Assembly: GCF_003797825.1 (NCBI RefSeq)
Contig: NZ_RKME01000003.1
Coordinates: 207,804 to 271,803 of the forward strand
Length of the DNA: 64,000 bases
Direction: 5' to 3'
Origin: Gordonia sp. OPL2
GTDB lineage: Bacteria; Actinomycetota; Actinomycetes; Mycobacteriales; Mycobacteriaceae
Both the position numbers and the translations under genes were made by a program. Positions 46,328-55,654 of the stretch are shown one piece after another. Numbering within the stretch: the stretch's first letter is position 1; each line of letters opens with the position of its first letter. The notes under the pieces were generated by a model, which worked only from the letters and a program-made list of their open reading frames with translations, did not search any database and was not told the DNA's origin.

Positions 46328-47828
46328 TCGCCAGCAGTAGTTCGGCGCGGACCCGCGCGATCGAGAGATCCACACCGAGCACCTCCTCCGCGCGCGCGAT
46401 CCGTCCGCGCAGGGTGTGACGATGAACCCCGAGTGCGGAGGCCGCCGCCTCCCACTGACCATTGGCCTCCAGGTACGCACGGATGGACGGCAGGAGTTCG
46501 GTGCCGTTCTGCGTGTCGTACTCCACGACCGGGGCCACCAGGATGTCGGCGAGTCCGTCGAGCACCCGGCGGGATTCGGGAAAGGACAGCAGAGCGCGAC
46601 CGGCCAGAGCACTCGCCTCCTCGGGATGTCCACGACGCACGGCGGACGCCGCCGCCATCCGCGACTGCTCGACGGCCGCGGGAAGATCGTCGATGCGATG
46701 CGCGGAACTCAGCCCGATGCGCAGGCCCCGACGCCGTCCCAGGGTCAGCGGCTCGAACAGCCGGGACGCGAACTCGACCGTGTCCGAACCACGCACCAGG
46801 ACGAGCAGCGCCGCGGAGTCCTCGAGGAGGAACACGGGTCGAGCCGCCGCGACCAGTGCGTCGTCGAGCACACACGTGATCGACTCGACGTCCTGAGGTA
46901 GATCGAGGACGGTGAGCACCCGGACCTCGTCCTGTTCGTCCGCGGCGGCGATGACGACGTCGCGCGCCATGCCGAGATCCACCGTGCCCGACAACAGGAT
47001 GCGCAGCGCGGCCGAATGAATGCGGCTCTGCTGCAGGTGGAGTCGGCGCGGCTTCTCGAAATCCAGCGCCAGCAGCGAGTTGGCATGTCCGATCAGGACC
47101 TGATCGGTCGGACGCGGGTCTGTCGAGAACACCACACCGAGGTGACCGTGCACCCGCTTGTCCACCCGGATCGACTGGGTCACGACGACACCCACCTCCT
47201 CGGTGGAGACGCTGCTCACGGCGGTCTCGGCATCCCGGGTCACCAACTCGACGACCGATGCGACCACCTCGGTCGCGAGCCCGGCCGGGTAGGTGTCGAC
47301 GACGCGGATCTCGGTGTCGAGGAGCACCACTGCCGCGGTGCAGGCCACGGACAGCTCGCGCAGCAGCGCGGACGGTCCGCCGCTGACCGCCGCGCGGGTC
47401 ATCCGCGGCTGCGCGCGCGAGGCCAGCACCACCGCCTCGTACTGCAATTCGGCGAGACGGTCGGTCACGGTCTTCGCGACCGCGACGAAGGGCGTCGGCA
47501 GCGGCACCGTGAACAGCGTCAACCCGTGGTACTCGGCGGCCTCAACCAACGCGACAGGAACCTCGTCGTGTCGCAGACCGAGGCCGAAACCCAGTGCAGC
47601 CGCGCCACATTCGACGAGCTCCGCCACGTATCGCCGTCGGCCGTCATCGTCGGGGGGCACGCCGATCCCGGTGGTGAGCACCGCCTCGCCGCCGGACAGC
47701 CACTCGCCGGGCCGGGCGAGTTCGGACGTGACGACGAACGTGATCTCGGCGCTGTCCGCGTCGTCGCCGGCCACCCGGCGGAGACCGAGTTCGCGCCGCC
47801 CGAGCAGCCACCGCACCGGCACACCCAT
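46311..47828 (-). CDS. gabR: PucR-family regulator, likely GabR
   Basis: A 505-residue PucR-type regulator. An N-terminal PucR domain (VPVRWLLGRRELGLRRVAG onward) is followed by a central GGDEF-like/CdaR region with ADEQDEVRVLTVLDL, and a C-terminal HTH_30 helix-turn-helix, GQWEAAASALGVHRHTLRGR near residue 465. In Corynebacterium glutamicum a PucR-type GabR activates gabTDP. The arrangement here (regulator, then gabT-gabD-permease divergently) is similar, so activation in response to GABA is likely. ATG 47828 is favoured; GTG codons two and four codons downstream are alternatives. Confidence 0.83.
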   Translation of the reverse strand: MGVPVRWLLGRRELGLRRVAGDDADSAEITFVVTSELARPGEWLSGGEAVLTTGIGVPPDDDGRRRYVAELVECGAAALGFGLGLRHDEVPVALVEAAEYHGLTLFTVPLPTPFVAVAKTVTDRLAELQYEAVVLASRAQPRMTRAAVSGGPSALLRELSVACTAAVVLLDTEIRVVDTYPAGLATEVVASVVELVTRDAETAVSSVSTEEVGVVVTQSIRVDKRVHGHLGVVFSTDPRPTDQVLIGHANSLLALDFEKPRRLHLQQSRIHSAALRILLSGTVDLGMARDVVIAAADEQDEVRVLTVLDLPQDVESITCVLDDALVAAARPVFLLEDSAALLVLVRGSDTVEFASRLFEPLTLGRRRGLRIGLSSAHRIDDLPAAVEQSRMAAASAVRRGHPEEASALAGRALLSFPESRRVLDGLADILVAPVVEYDTQNGTELLPSIRAYLEANGQWEAAASALGVHRHTLRGRIARAEEVLGVDLSIARVRAELLLAIIARA

Positions 47829-47984
47829 CGCCCACTCCGATCTGTCGAATCGACGGCCCTGCGCACCGCCGTTTCGGCACATGCGGGGCCGTGTGCAGGA
47901 GAGCACAGTGAGAACGGCCGCGGCAAGCCCCGGCCGTCACCCGTCCGTCGTTCACGCAGAGACGGACCACCCCGATCACACAGT

Positions 47985-48027
47985 GGAGGACATCATGCGG
48001 GAGGACGCCATGCGGGAGGACACCATG
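47985..48027 (+). promoter_or_regulatory. Triplicated ribosome-site/ATG module at the stress-protein start
   Basis: The start region contains three in-frame ATGs at 47995, 48010 and 48025, spaced exactly 15 bp. Each is preceded by its own GGAGG (47985, 48000 and 48015) at about five bases. The repeated unit reads ATGCGGGAGGACGCC. Any of the three can initiate, giving proteins that differ by five residues per step. Confidence 0.8.
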
Positions 48028-48897
48028 CAGCAGAACACCCCGCGCCTGCTCGTCGCCTACCTCGCCACCAGCGGCGGCGCCGATGCGGTGTCGCTCGGGG
48101 TGCGGATGGCGCGCAGCATCGGTGCCGACCTCGACCTGTGCATGGTCGTCCCGGGCGATCGGTCCGCATCCGTGCTCCCGGGCCTCAACTACGACGACGT
48201 GCTGCTCGAGCAGTCCAGACAATGGCTCGCCGAGGCGATAAACCTGGTGCCCGCGGACGTCTTCGCGACACCCCATGTCATCGTCGACGACTCACCCGCC
48301 CAGGGCCTGATGGATCAAGCGCAGCGCCTGGGAGCCTGCGCGATGGTCGTCGGCGGCTCCGGCGGAGGGATCGCCGGTGGCCATTCACTGGGATCCGTCG
48401 TCAACGAGATCCTCCACGCCTCGACGATTCCGGTCGTCCTGGCACCCCGCGGCGCGCGACACTCGGCGACAGACCGGATCCGCGAGATCACGTGCGCGAT
48501 CGGCACCCTGCCCGGTTCCGAGGAGCTCCTCGGCGCCGCGGTCCGGGTCGCAGCGAGTTCCGGGGTCGGGCTACGACTCGTGTCACTTGTCGCCGTCGAC
48601 CGCGCAGCGCGCGCGGGTGACGATCGGAGGCGGCGTGCGAACGACCACGCGGCCGAAACGCTGGCGAAGGCGACATCCGCACTGCCGGAATCGATCCCGG
48701 TGACCGTACAGATCGGCGAGGGTCGGTCGGTGGAGGCGGCGGTCGACGGCCTGTCCTGGCACGACGGCGACGTCGTGATGGTCGGTTCCAGCCGCCTCGC
48801 CCAGCCACACCGACTCTTCCTCGGCTCGACGGCGGCGAAGATGCTGCGGAGCCTCGCGGTCCCGGTGGTGATCGTCCCGCGCGACGACGAAGCCTGA
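47995..48897 (+). CDS. Tandem universal stress protein 1
   Basis: A roughly 300-residue protein with two UspA domains. The first, from RLLVAYLATSGGADA to PVVLAPRG, has the nucleotide-binding loop VVGGSGGGIAGGHSLGS near residue 120. The second ends with MVGSSRLAQPHRLFLGSTAAKML and VVIVPRDD. ATP- or cAMP-type binding is expected but not provable. Three candidate starts exist at the 15-bp repeat (47995, 48010, 48025). It is divergent from gabR and upstream of gabT, and it has a close paralogue at 60483-61355 that likewise precedes a permease gene. Confidence 0.88.
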   Translation: MREDAMREDTMQQNTPRLLVAYLATSGGADAVSLGVRMARSIGADLDLCMVVPGDRSASVLPGLNYDDVLLEQSRQWLAEAINLVPADVFATPHVIVDDSPAQGLMDQAQRLGACAMVVGGSGGGIAGGHSLGSVVNEILHASTIPVVLAPRGARHSATDRIREITCAIGTLPGSEELLGAAVRVAASSGVGLRLVSLVAVDRAARAGDDRRRRANDHAAETLAKATSALPESIPVTVQIGEGRSVEAAVDGLSWHDGDVVMVGSSRLAQPHRLFLGSTAAKMLRSLAVPVVIVPRDDEA

Positions 48898-48916
48898 CCA
48901 CGGACGGCGGACACCC

Positions 48917-48942
48917 GCATCAGACCCGGCATCAGACCCCGG
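48917..48942. repeat. 12-13 bp direct repeat upstream of gabT
   Basis: GCATCAGACCCGG (48917-48929) is followed by GCATCAGACCCCGG (48929-48942), sharing one base. It lies in the 170-bp gap after the stress-protein gene. Confidence 0.55.
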
Positions 48943-48955
48943 CGCCATCGTCAAT

Positions 48956-48998
48956 ACTCCGAAATGGAGTCGATTCCGCCGATCAGCACACCGAAATG
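48956..48998. promoter_or_regulatory. Candidate GabR-binding region upstream of gabT
   Basis: ACTCCGAAATGGAGT (48956-48970) is an inverted repeat with 5-bp arms. Its core CCGAAATG (48959-48966) recurs at 48991-48998, exactly 32 bp away, about three helical turns. It lies 70-110 bases before the gabT start. The position suits a regulator such as the divergent PucR-family protein; binding is inferred only. Confidence 0.5.
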
Positions 48999-49067
48999 TC
49001 GCTGTCCGCTCGAGACGACACACGAAACACTCGACGACAGCGACGCACACAACACCTTGGAGCGACC

Positions 49068-50411
49068 ATGACCGACATCACCTACCGACTGCCGCAGAAG
49101 CGCCACCTCGTCACCGAATTGCCCGGCCCGCGATCGAGCGAGCTGGCCGCGCGCCGTACGTCGGTCATCCCGGCCGGAGTCGGCTCGTCGGTGCCGGTGT
49201 ACGCCGCCGACGCCGACGGCGCGGTCATCGTCGACGTCGACGGCAACTCACTCATCGACCTGGGTTCGGGCATCGCGGTCACCAACGTCGGTGCGTCGGA
49301 TCCGCGGGTGGCGCAAGCGGTCCGCGACCAGGTCGGCCACTTCACCCATACCTGCTTCATGGTCACACCCTACGAGGGATACATCAGGGTCGCCGAGCAA
49401 CTCTCGGCCCTCACCCCCGGCGATCACGAGAAGCGGACCGTCCTGTTCAACTCCGGGGCCGAGGCGGTCGAGAACGCCGTCAAGGTCGCCCGACTGGCCA
49501 CCGGGCGCAACGCCGTCGTCGCCTTCGACCACGCCTACCACGGCCGAACGAATCTCACGATGGCGCTGACGGCGAAGAACATGCCGTACAAGCGCGATTT
49601 CGGTCCGTTCGCCCCCGAGATCTACCGCATGCCGATGAGCTATCCCTTCCGCGATGACGACGGACTGACCGGCCCCGAGGCGGCCCGTCGCGCAATCACC
49701 GCGATGGAGAAGCAGCTCGGCGCCGACGGCATCGCCGCGATCATCATCGAACCGATCCAGGGTGAGGGCGGCTTCATCGTCCCGGCACCGGGATTCCTGC
49801 CGACCCTCGCCGCATGGGCACGCGAGAACGGCGTCGTGTTCATCGCGGATGAGGTCCAGACCGGATTCGCCCGTACCGGCGACTGGTTCGCCTGTGAACA
49901 TGAGGGTGTCGTGCCGGACATCATCACCATGGCGAAGGGCATTGCCGGCGGCATGCCGCTGTCGGCGATCACCGGACGCGCCGATCTGATGGATCTGGTA
50001 CACGTCGGTGGGCTCGGTGGCACCTACGGCGGCAACCCCGTCGCGTGTGCCGCCGCGCTGGCCACCCTCGACACGATGCGCGAACTGGATCTGCGCGGCC
50101 GCGCACGGGCGATCGGGGACGTCGCGCTCGGACGCCTTCGCGCGCTCGCCGCCGAGGTCGACGTCATCGGCGATGTCCGCGGTCGTGGCGCGATGATCGC
50201 CATCGAACTCGTGCGGCCCGGCACCGCCGAACCCGATCCCGACCTCACGAAGAAGGTCGCCGCCCGCTGCCTCGCCGAGGGCGTGATCATCCTGACCTGC
50301 GGGACCCACGGCAACGTCATCCGCTTGTTGCCGCCGCTGGTGATTGACGACGACCTGTTGGCCGACGGTCTCGACGTGCTCGAGACCGCGATCCGTGCCG
50401 CCGGCAACTGA
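49068..50411 (+). CDS. gabT: 4-aminobutyrate--2-oxoglutarate transaminase
   Basis: A 447-residue class III aminotransferase. The PLP lysine is K290 in ITMAKGIAGGMPL, and NSGAEAVENAVKVAR near residue 128 binds the PLP phosphate. The DEVQTGFARTG segment near 261 carries the PLP-interacting Asp. It should convert GABA and 2-oxoglutarate to succinate semialdehyde and glutamate. The start is ATG 49068, with TTGGAG upstream. It begins the run gabT-gabD-permease-aguB-aguA-puo. Confidence 0.94.
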   Translation: MTDITYRLPQKRHLVTELPGPRSSELAARRTSVIPAGVGSSVPVYAADADGAVIVDVDGNSLIDLGSGIAVTNVGASDPRVAQAVRDQVGHFTHTCFMVTPYEGYIRVAEQLSALTPGDHEKRTVLFNSGAEAVENAVKVARLATGRNAVVAFDHAYHGRTNLTMALTAKNMPYKRDFGPFAPEIYRMPMSYPFRDDDGLTGPEAARRAITAMEKQLGADGIAAIIIEPIQGEGGFIVPAPGFLPTLAAWARENGVVFIADEVQTGFARTGDWFACEHEGVVPDIITMAKGIAGGMPLSAITGRADLMDLVHVGGLGGTYGGNPVACAAALATLDTMRELDLRGRARAIGDVALGRLRALAAEVDVIGDVRGRGAMIAIELVRPGTAEPDPDLTKKVAARCLAEGVIILTCGTHGNVIRLLPPLVIDDDLLADGLDVLETAIRAAGN

Positions 50412-50468
50412 TCCACCGCGCCACTGCGCGCCTCGACCCACACGCGCACCGACCCACCGAGGAGCATC

Positions 50469-51926
50469 ATGTCCGACCGCCCCGACCTCCCCGCAGACAC
50501 TCCGACCGACCTCTGGATCGACGGACACGCGTTGCCGTCCGTGTCCGGCGCCCGGTTCGATGTCGCCGATCCGGCCACCGGAGGAGTGCTGACCTCGGTC
50601 GCCGACGCCGGTGTCGCCGACGCGTCGAAGGCGCTCGATTCGGCCGTCGCCGCGCAGTCGCGCTGGGCCGCGACACCGCCGCGTCGGCGCTCGGAGATCC
50701 TCTATCGCGCATGGGAACTCGTCGTCGAACACACCGATGAACTCGCCTTGCTGATGACGCTCGAGATGGGCAAACCGCTGGCCGAGGCCCGCGGTGAGGT
50801 CGCCTACGGCGGTGAGTTCCTGCGCTGGTTCGCCGAGGAGGCGGTCCGCATCGGTGGTCGAACGACGACCGCGCCGTCCGGGAACGGACGCATCCTGGTG
50901 ACCAAGGAACCGGTCGGGCCGTGTCTGGCGGTCACGCCGTGGAACTTCCCGCTGGCGATGGGGACCCGCAAGATCGGGCCCGCCCTCGCCGCCGGCTGCA
51001 CCGTCATCGTCAAACCGGCCGAGGACACCCCGCTGACCATGCTGCTGCTCGCGCGGCTGTTCCGCGACGCGGGCCTGCCCGACGGTGTGCTGTCGGTGCT
51101 GCCCACGCTCGACTCGGCCGGCGTCATCGGCGCCCTGATGGCGGATTCCCGACTGGCCAAGATCTCGTTCACCGGCTCCACCCAGGTCGGCCGGATCCTG
51201 TTGGGGCAGGCCGCCCACCACGTGATGAAGGCGTCGATGGAGCTGGGCGGGAACGCGCCGTTCATCGTGTTCGACGACGCCGACATCGACGCCGCGGTCG
51301 AGGGTGCCCTGGCGGCGAAGATGCGCAACGGCGGCCAGGCCTGTACAGCCGCCAACCGCTTCCTCGTCCACAACGCCGTCCGCGAGCGGTTCACCGCAGC
51401 ACTCGCCGACCGCATGGACGCACTCCGGGTGGGCGCGGGCCGGGAGGACGGCACCGAGGTCGGTCCCCTCATCAACGAGCGGCAGCGGAGCCGCATCGCC
51501 GCACTGGTGGACGACGCGGTCGCGTCCGGCGCCGTCGTGCGCACCGGTGGCAAGGCCATCGCCGGCGATGGATGGTTCTACGCCCCCACCGTGCTCGACC
51601 ACCTGCCCACCGACTCGGACATCCTCGCCGAGGAGATCTTCGGTCCGGTGGCGGTGATCACCGGATTCGACACCGAGGACGAGGCGGTGGCCGCGGCGAA
51701 CGACACCCCGTACGGACTCGCGGCCTACTTCTACACCCGCGATCTGGACCGCACCCTGCGGGTGTCGGCGGCGCTGAACGCCGGCATGGTCGGCGTCAAT
51801 CGCGGCATCATCTCCGACCCCGCCGCCCCGTTCGGCGGTGTCAAGGAATCCGGTCTCGGCAGCGAGGGCGGCAGCGAGGGCATCGCCGAGTACCTCACCA
51901 CCAAGTACATCGCCCTGACAGCCTGA
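50469..51926 (+). CDS. gabD: Succinate-semialdehyde dehydrogenase
   Basis: A 485-residue aldehyde dehydrogenase. The catalytic cysteine is C292 in NGGQACTAANR, the general base is E258 in MELGGNAP, and VTPWNFPLAM near residue 155 binds cofactor. Other typical motifs are ISFTGSTQVGR near 232 and EEIFGPVAVI near 393. It should oxidise succinate semialdehyde to succinate with NAD(P). It lies 57 bp after gabT. It is the only aldehyde dehydrogenase of the cluster and might also oxidise 4-aminobutanal made by putrescine oxidase. Confidence 0.93.
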   Translation: MSDRPDLPADTPTDLWIDGHALPSVSGARFDVADPATGGVLTSVADAGVADASKALDSAVAAQSRWAATPPRRRSEILYRAWELVVEHTDELALLMTLEMGKPLAEARGEVAYGGEFLRWFAEEAVRIGGRTTTAPSGNGRILVTKEPVGPCLAVTPWNFPLAMGTRKIGPALAAGCTVIVKPAEDTPLTMLLLARLFRDAGLPDGVLSVLPTLDSAGVIGALMADSRLAKISFTGSTQVGRILLGQAAHHVMKASMELGGNAPFIVFDDADIDAAVEGALAAKMRNGGQACTAANRFLVHNAVRERFTAALADRMDALRVGAGREDGTEVGPLINERQRSRIAALVDDAVASGAVVRTGGKAIAGDGWFYAPTVLDHLPTDSDILAEEIFGPVAVITGFDTEDEAVAAANDTPYGLAAYFYTRDLDRTLRVSAALNAGMVGVNRGIISDPAAPFGGVKESGLGSEGGSEGIAEYLTTKYIALTA

Positions 51927-51937
51927 CAGGAGTATTC

Positions 51938-53509
51938 ATGACCGCAGAGCTCACCGGCGTGACCTCGCAACCGCCCGGCACCGAGCCGGGCAAGGGCCTG
52001 GCGACCGACAAGATCGGCGTCGTCGCCGGCGCCGTCCTCGGGATCTCCACCGTGGCACCCGGTTACACGCTCACCGCCTCGATCGGACTGATCGTCGCGG
52101 CCGTCGGGCTGAAGATGCCCGCGATCCTGATCGCCGGCTTCATCCCGATGTTCCTGACCGCGTACGCCTATCGCGAACTGAACTCCGACACCCCGGACTG
52201 TGGCGCGTCGTTCACGTGGTCCACCAAGGCCTTCGGCCCCTACGTCGGATGGATGTGCGGGTGGGGCATGGTCATCGCGACGATCATCGTCCTCTCGAAC
52301 CTCGCCGCGGTCGGCGTCGAGTTCTTCTACCTGATCCTCGGCCGGACCTTCGACTCCGCGTGGCTCTCCGGACTCGGCGACGACAAGGCCGTCAACATCG
52401 TCACCACCCTGGTATTCCTCGCGATCGCCACCTGGGTGTCGATGCGCGGGATCACCACCAGCGAGCGAATCCAGTACGTGCTGGTGGCGTTTCAGATGAT
52501 CGTGCTGATCACGTTCGCGGTCGTCGCCCTCGTCCGGGTCGGCGACGGCGCGGCACCCGGCCACCTGCAGTTCGACATCGACTGGTTCAATCCGTTCACC
52601 GGCCTGACGATCGCCGCGTTCGCCGTCGGCCTCACCGGTTCGATCTTCGCGTTCTGGGGATGGGACACATGCCTGACGCTGGGCGAGGAATGCAAGGACC
52701 CCAAGCGAACCCCGGGACGATCCGGTCTGTTGTGCGTCGTCTCGATCCTGCTGACCTACCTTCTCGTCGCCGTCGCGACGATGATGTACGCGGGGGTCGG
52801 CACCGACGGCGTCGGTCTCGGCAACCCCGAGAACGCCGAGAACGTCTTCGGCGCGCTCGCCGAACCGATCCTCGGCAAGTGGGGAGGCATCCTGCTGTTC
52901 CTCGCCATCCTGGTGTCGTCGATCGCCAGTCTGCAGACCACCTTCCTGCCGGTCGCACGCACGATGCTCGCCATGGGCAGCTACGGCGCCTTCCCGAAGA
53001 AGTTCGCCGAGATCCATCCCCGGTTCCTCGCGCCGTCCTTCGCGGCCCTCGTCGCCGGGATCGTGACGGCGGTCTTCTACACAGCGGTGACCGTGCTGTC
53101 CGAGCACACACTCCTCGACACCATCGCCGCGCTGGGCATCATGATCTGCTGGTACTACGGCATCACCGCATTCGCCTGCATGTGGTATTTCCGCCACACG
53201 CTCTTCGCGAACCTGCACAACGTGATCTTCCGACTGGTGTTCCCGATGCTCGGCGGGGTCGCCCTGCTCGCCGTCTTCGTCATCTCGGTCGGTGAGAGCA
53301 TGAACCCCGACAACGGCAGCGGCGCATCGATCTTCGGTGTCGGCCTGGTCTTCTACATCGGGTTCGGGCTGCTGATCCTCGGTGGTGTCGTCATGCTGGT
53401 GCTGCGCGCGCTGCGCCCCGAGTTCTTCCGGTCCGAGACGCTGCCGCGGTCGGTGCCGGAGCCCGACACGACGTCGACGACGGCCGAGTCGTCGACCTCA
53501 CTGCGCTGA
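51938..53509 (+). CDS. APC-family amino acid/polyamine permease 1
   Basis: A 523-residue permease of the amino acid-polyamine-organocation superfamily with about 12-14 transmembrane helices. The first-helix motif GAVLGISTVAPGYTLTASIG matches the helix-break substrate site. FGPYVGWMCGWGMV and FAFWGWDTCLTLGEE are other landmarks. It follows gabD by 11 bp, in the place of gabP in C. glutamicum gabTDP, so uptake of GABA, putrescine or agmatine is likely. A paralogue with long identical stretches lies at 61352-62914. Confidence 0.9.
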   Translation: MTAELTGVTSQPPGTEPGKGLATDKIGVVAGAVLGISTVAPGYTLTASIGLIVAAVGLKMPAILIAGFIPMFLTAYAYRELNSDTPDCGASFTWSTKAFGPYVGWMCGWGMVIATIIVLSNLAAVGVEFFYLILGRTFDSAWLSGLGDDKAVNIVTTLVFLAIATWVSMRGITTSERIQYVLVAFQMIVLITFAVVALVRVGDGAAPGHLQFDIDWFNPFTGLTIAAFAVGLTGSIFAFWGWDTCLTLGEECKDPKRTPGRSGLLCVVSILLTYLLVAVATMMYAGVGTDGVGLGNPENAENVFGALAEPILGKWGGILLFLAILVSSIASLQTTFLPVARTMLAMGSYGAFPKKFAEIHPRFLAPSFAALVAGIVTAVFYTAVTVLSEHTLLDTIAALGIMICWYYGITAFACMWYFRHTLFANLHNVIFRLVFPMLGGVALLAVFVISVGESMNPDNGSGASIFGVGLVFYIGFGLLILGGVVMLVLRALRPEFFRSETLPRSVPEPDTTSTTAESSTSLR

Positions 53510-53549
53510 TCGTCCCCACGACACGAGCTGCCCGAGAAGAATGGAACCC

Positions 53550-54536
53550 ATGAACATCATCACCGCACTCACCCCACCCCCGTCGTTGGCGCGTGTCGAT
53601 GTCCCTGCGCGGCCGCCGCTGCGCGTCGCCCTGGTGCAGCATCGCTGGCACGAGGACTCGAGCGCACTCGAGGCAGAGCTGGCCGACGGGATCGCGATGG
53701 CCGCCGAACAGGGCGCGCAGGTCGTGTTCCTGCCCGAGCTGACGCTGAGCCGATACCCAGCGTTCGTACGGGGTGGCGAGAACCCCGGCGCCCACGCCGA
53801 GGACCTGTTGTCCGGCCCGACTCACCGGTTCGCGGTCGATGCGGCCAAGAAGCACGACATCCTGATACATGCGTCCCTGTACGAACATGCCCAGTCCGCC
53901 GACGACGCGCCCGGTGCCGCCGACGACGGCCTCGGATTCAACACGGCGATCCTCGTCGGACCCGACGGCCTCGTCGGCCGAACGCGCAAACTCCACATCC
54001 CGGTGACCGCGGGCTATTACGAGGACACGTACTTCCGCGGCGGCCCGGCATCCGCGGAGGCCTACACGGTGCACACACCCGAGGCGCTGGGTGGCGCACG
54101 GATCGGTATGCCGACCTGCTGGGACGAGTGGTTCCCCGAGGTCGCCCGGATGTACTCGCTGGCGGGCGCCGAGATCATCGTCTACCCGACTGCGATCGGT
54201 TCCGAACCCGATCACCCCGAGTTCGACACGCAGCCGCTGTGGCAGCAGGTCATCGTCGGCAACGGGATCGCCAACGGCACGTTCATGATCGCCCCCAACC
54301 GGTATGGCGACGAAGGCGCGATCACGTTCTACGGATCGTCGTTCATCTCGGATCCCTACGGTCGCGTCCTGGTCCAGGCACCACGTGACGAATCCGCGGT
54401 CCTCATCGCCGATCTCGACCTCGATCAGCGTCGCGACTGGCTGACGCTGTTCCCCTTCCTGGCCACGCGCCGCCCGGACACCTACGGACGCCTGACCGAG
54501 CCGGTCGACACCGAGAATCCCACCGGGAGGGTCTGA
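53550..54536 (+). CDS. aguB: N-carbamoylputrescine amidohydrolase
   Basis: A 328-residue nitrilase-superfamily hydrolase that splits N-carbamoylputrescine to putrescine, CO2 and ammonia. The catalytic triad is E63 (LPELTLSRYPAF), K147 (RTRKLHIP) and C190 (GMPTCWDEWFPE). The last of these, with the NRYGDEGAITFYGSSF region, is typical of AguB. ATG 53550 is chosen over the in-frame ATG 53541, because GAGAAG sits at a suitable distance only for the former. The stop overlaps the aguA start by one base (TGATG), placing the two consecutive reactions in adjacent, coupled genes. Confidence 0.93.
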   Translation: MNIITALTPPPSLARVDVPARPPLRVALVQHRWHEDSSALEAELADGIAMAAEQGAQVVFLPELTLSRYPAFVRGGENPGAHAEDLLSGPTHRFAVDAAKKHDILIHASLYEHAQSADDAPGAADDGLGFNTAILVGPDGLVGRTRKLHIPVTAGYYEDTYFRGGPASAEAYTVHTPEALGGARIGMPTCWDEWFPEVARMYSLAGAEIIVYPTAIGSEPDHPEFDTQPLWQQVIVGNGIANGTFMIAPNRYGDEGAITFYGSSFISDPYGRVLVQAPRDESAVLIADLDLDQRRDWLTLFPFLATRRPDTYGRLTEPVDTENPTGRV

Positions 54537-55582
54537 TGGCGTGGCGGATGCCGGCCGAGCACGAACCACATCTGCGGACGTGGATGGCGTTCCCCAGCGC
54601 CGGTTACTCTCTCGGCGACACGGCCGAGGAGCACCACGAGGCACGCACGGCGTGGGCCGCGGTGGCCAACACGATCAGCGACTTCGAGCCGGTCGTGGTC
54701 GTCGTCGACCCGGACGAGATCGATGCCGCCAAGCGGTATCTGGCCGCATCCGTGGACATCGTCGAAGCTCCGCTGAACGACGCCTGGATGCGCGACATCG
54801 GCCCCACCTTCGTCCTCGACGACGACGGTCGTGTCGGCGGTGTGGACTGGGTCTTCAACGGCTGGGGCGCCCAGGACTGGGCGAGGTGGGACCGGGATCA
54901 ACACATCGGACGCCTCGTCCTGGCGCATGCGGGCCGCGGCCGCGACGGGGAGGGCGTCACGCCGATCTCGTCGACGATGGTCAACGAGGGCGGCGGCATC
55001 CAGGTCGACGGTGCCGGCACCGTCCTGGTGACCGAGACGGTGCAGCGGGATCCGGGACGCAATCCGCGGATGACGCGCTCCGATGTCGAGTCCGAACTGC
55101 GTCGCACGATCGGTGCCGACACGGTGATCTGGCTGCCGCGCGGGTTGACCCGGGACTCCGAACGATACGGAACCCGCGGACACGTCGACATCGTCGCGGC
55201 CCTTCCCTCGCCGGGCACGGTCCTCGTGCATGCACAGCGCGACCGCTCGCATCCGGATCATGCCGTGTCACAGGAGATCATCGACATCCTGCGCAGCGCC
55301 ACCGACAGCGATGGGCGGACCCTCGAGGTCGTTGAGGTCCCCGCACCCGAGACCCTCACCGATGCAGACGGATTCGTCGACCACAGCTACATCAACCACT
55401 ACGTGGCGAACGGCGTCGTGGTGGCGTGCGGTTTCGCCGATCGCAACGACGCGCAGGCGGCGGAGATCCTCGGTGCCGCGTACCCCGGCCGAGCGGTCGT
55501 CGCGATCGACGCGCGTCCGATCTTCGACCGTGGCGGCGGCATCCACTGCATCACCCAGAACGAGCCGGCGGCGCAGGCCTGA
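54536..55582 (+). CDS. aguA: Agmatine deiminase
   Basis: A 348-residue member of the pentein superfamily (porphyromonas-type peptidyl-arginine deiminase fold). It hydrolyses agmatine to N-carbamoylputrescine and ammonia. The nucleophile is C338 in GIHCITQNEP. Acidic and histidine residues come from LNDAWMRDIGPTFV near residue 79 and TRGHVDIVA near 214. NEGGGIQVDG near 150 is another family mark. It is coupled to aguB and precedes putrescine oxidase by 72 bp. Confidence 0.95.
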   Translation: MAWRMPAEHEPHLRTWMAFPSAGYSLGDTAEEHHEARTAWAAVANTISDFEPVVVVVDPDEIDAAKRYLAASVDIVEAPLNDAWMRDIGPTFVLDDDGRVGGVDWVFNGWGAQDWARWDRDQHIGRLVLAHAGRGRDGEGVTPISSTMVNEGGGIQVDGAGTVLVTETVQRDPGRNPRMTRSDVESELRRTIGADTVIWLPRGLTRDSERYGTRGHVDIVAALPSPGTVLVHAQRDRSHPDHAVSQEIIDILRSATDSDGRTLEVVEVPAPETLTDADGFVDHSYINHYVANGVVVACGFADRNDAQAAEILGAAYPGRAVVAIDARPIFDRGGGIHCITQNEPAAQA

Positions 55583-55654
55583 CCACCGTCCGCGCCGTCG
55601 GAGCACGGTCGGCATATGCCGTCGCACACCACATCTCGCATTCGAGGAGACCAC

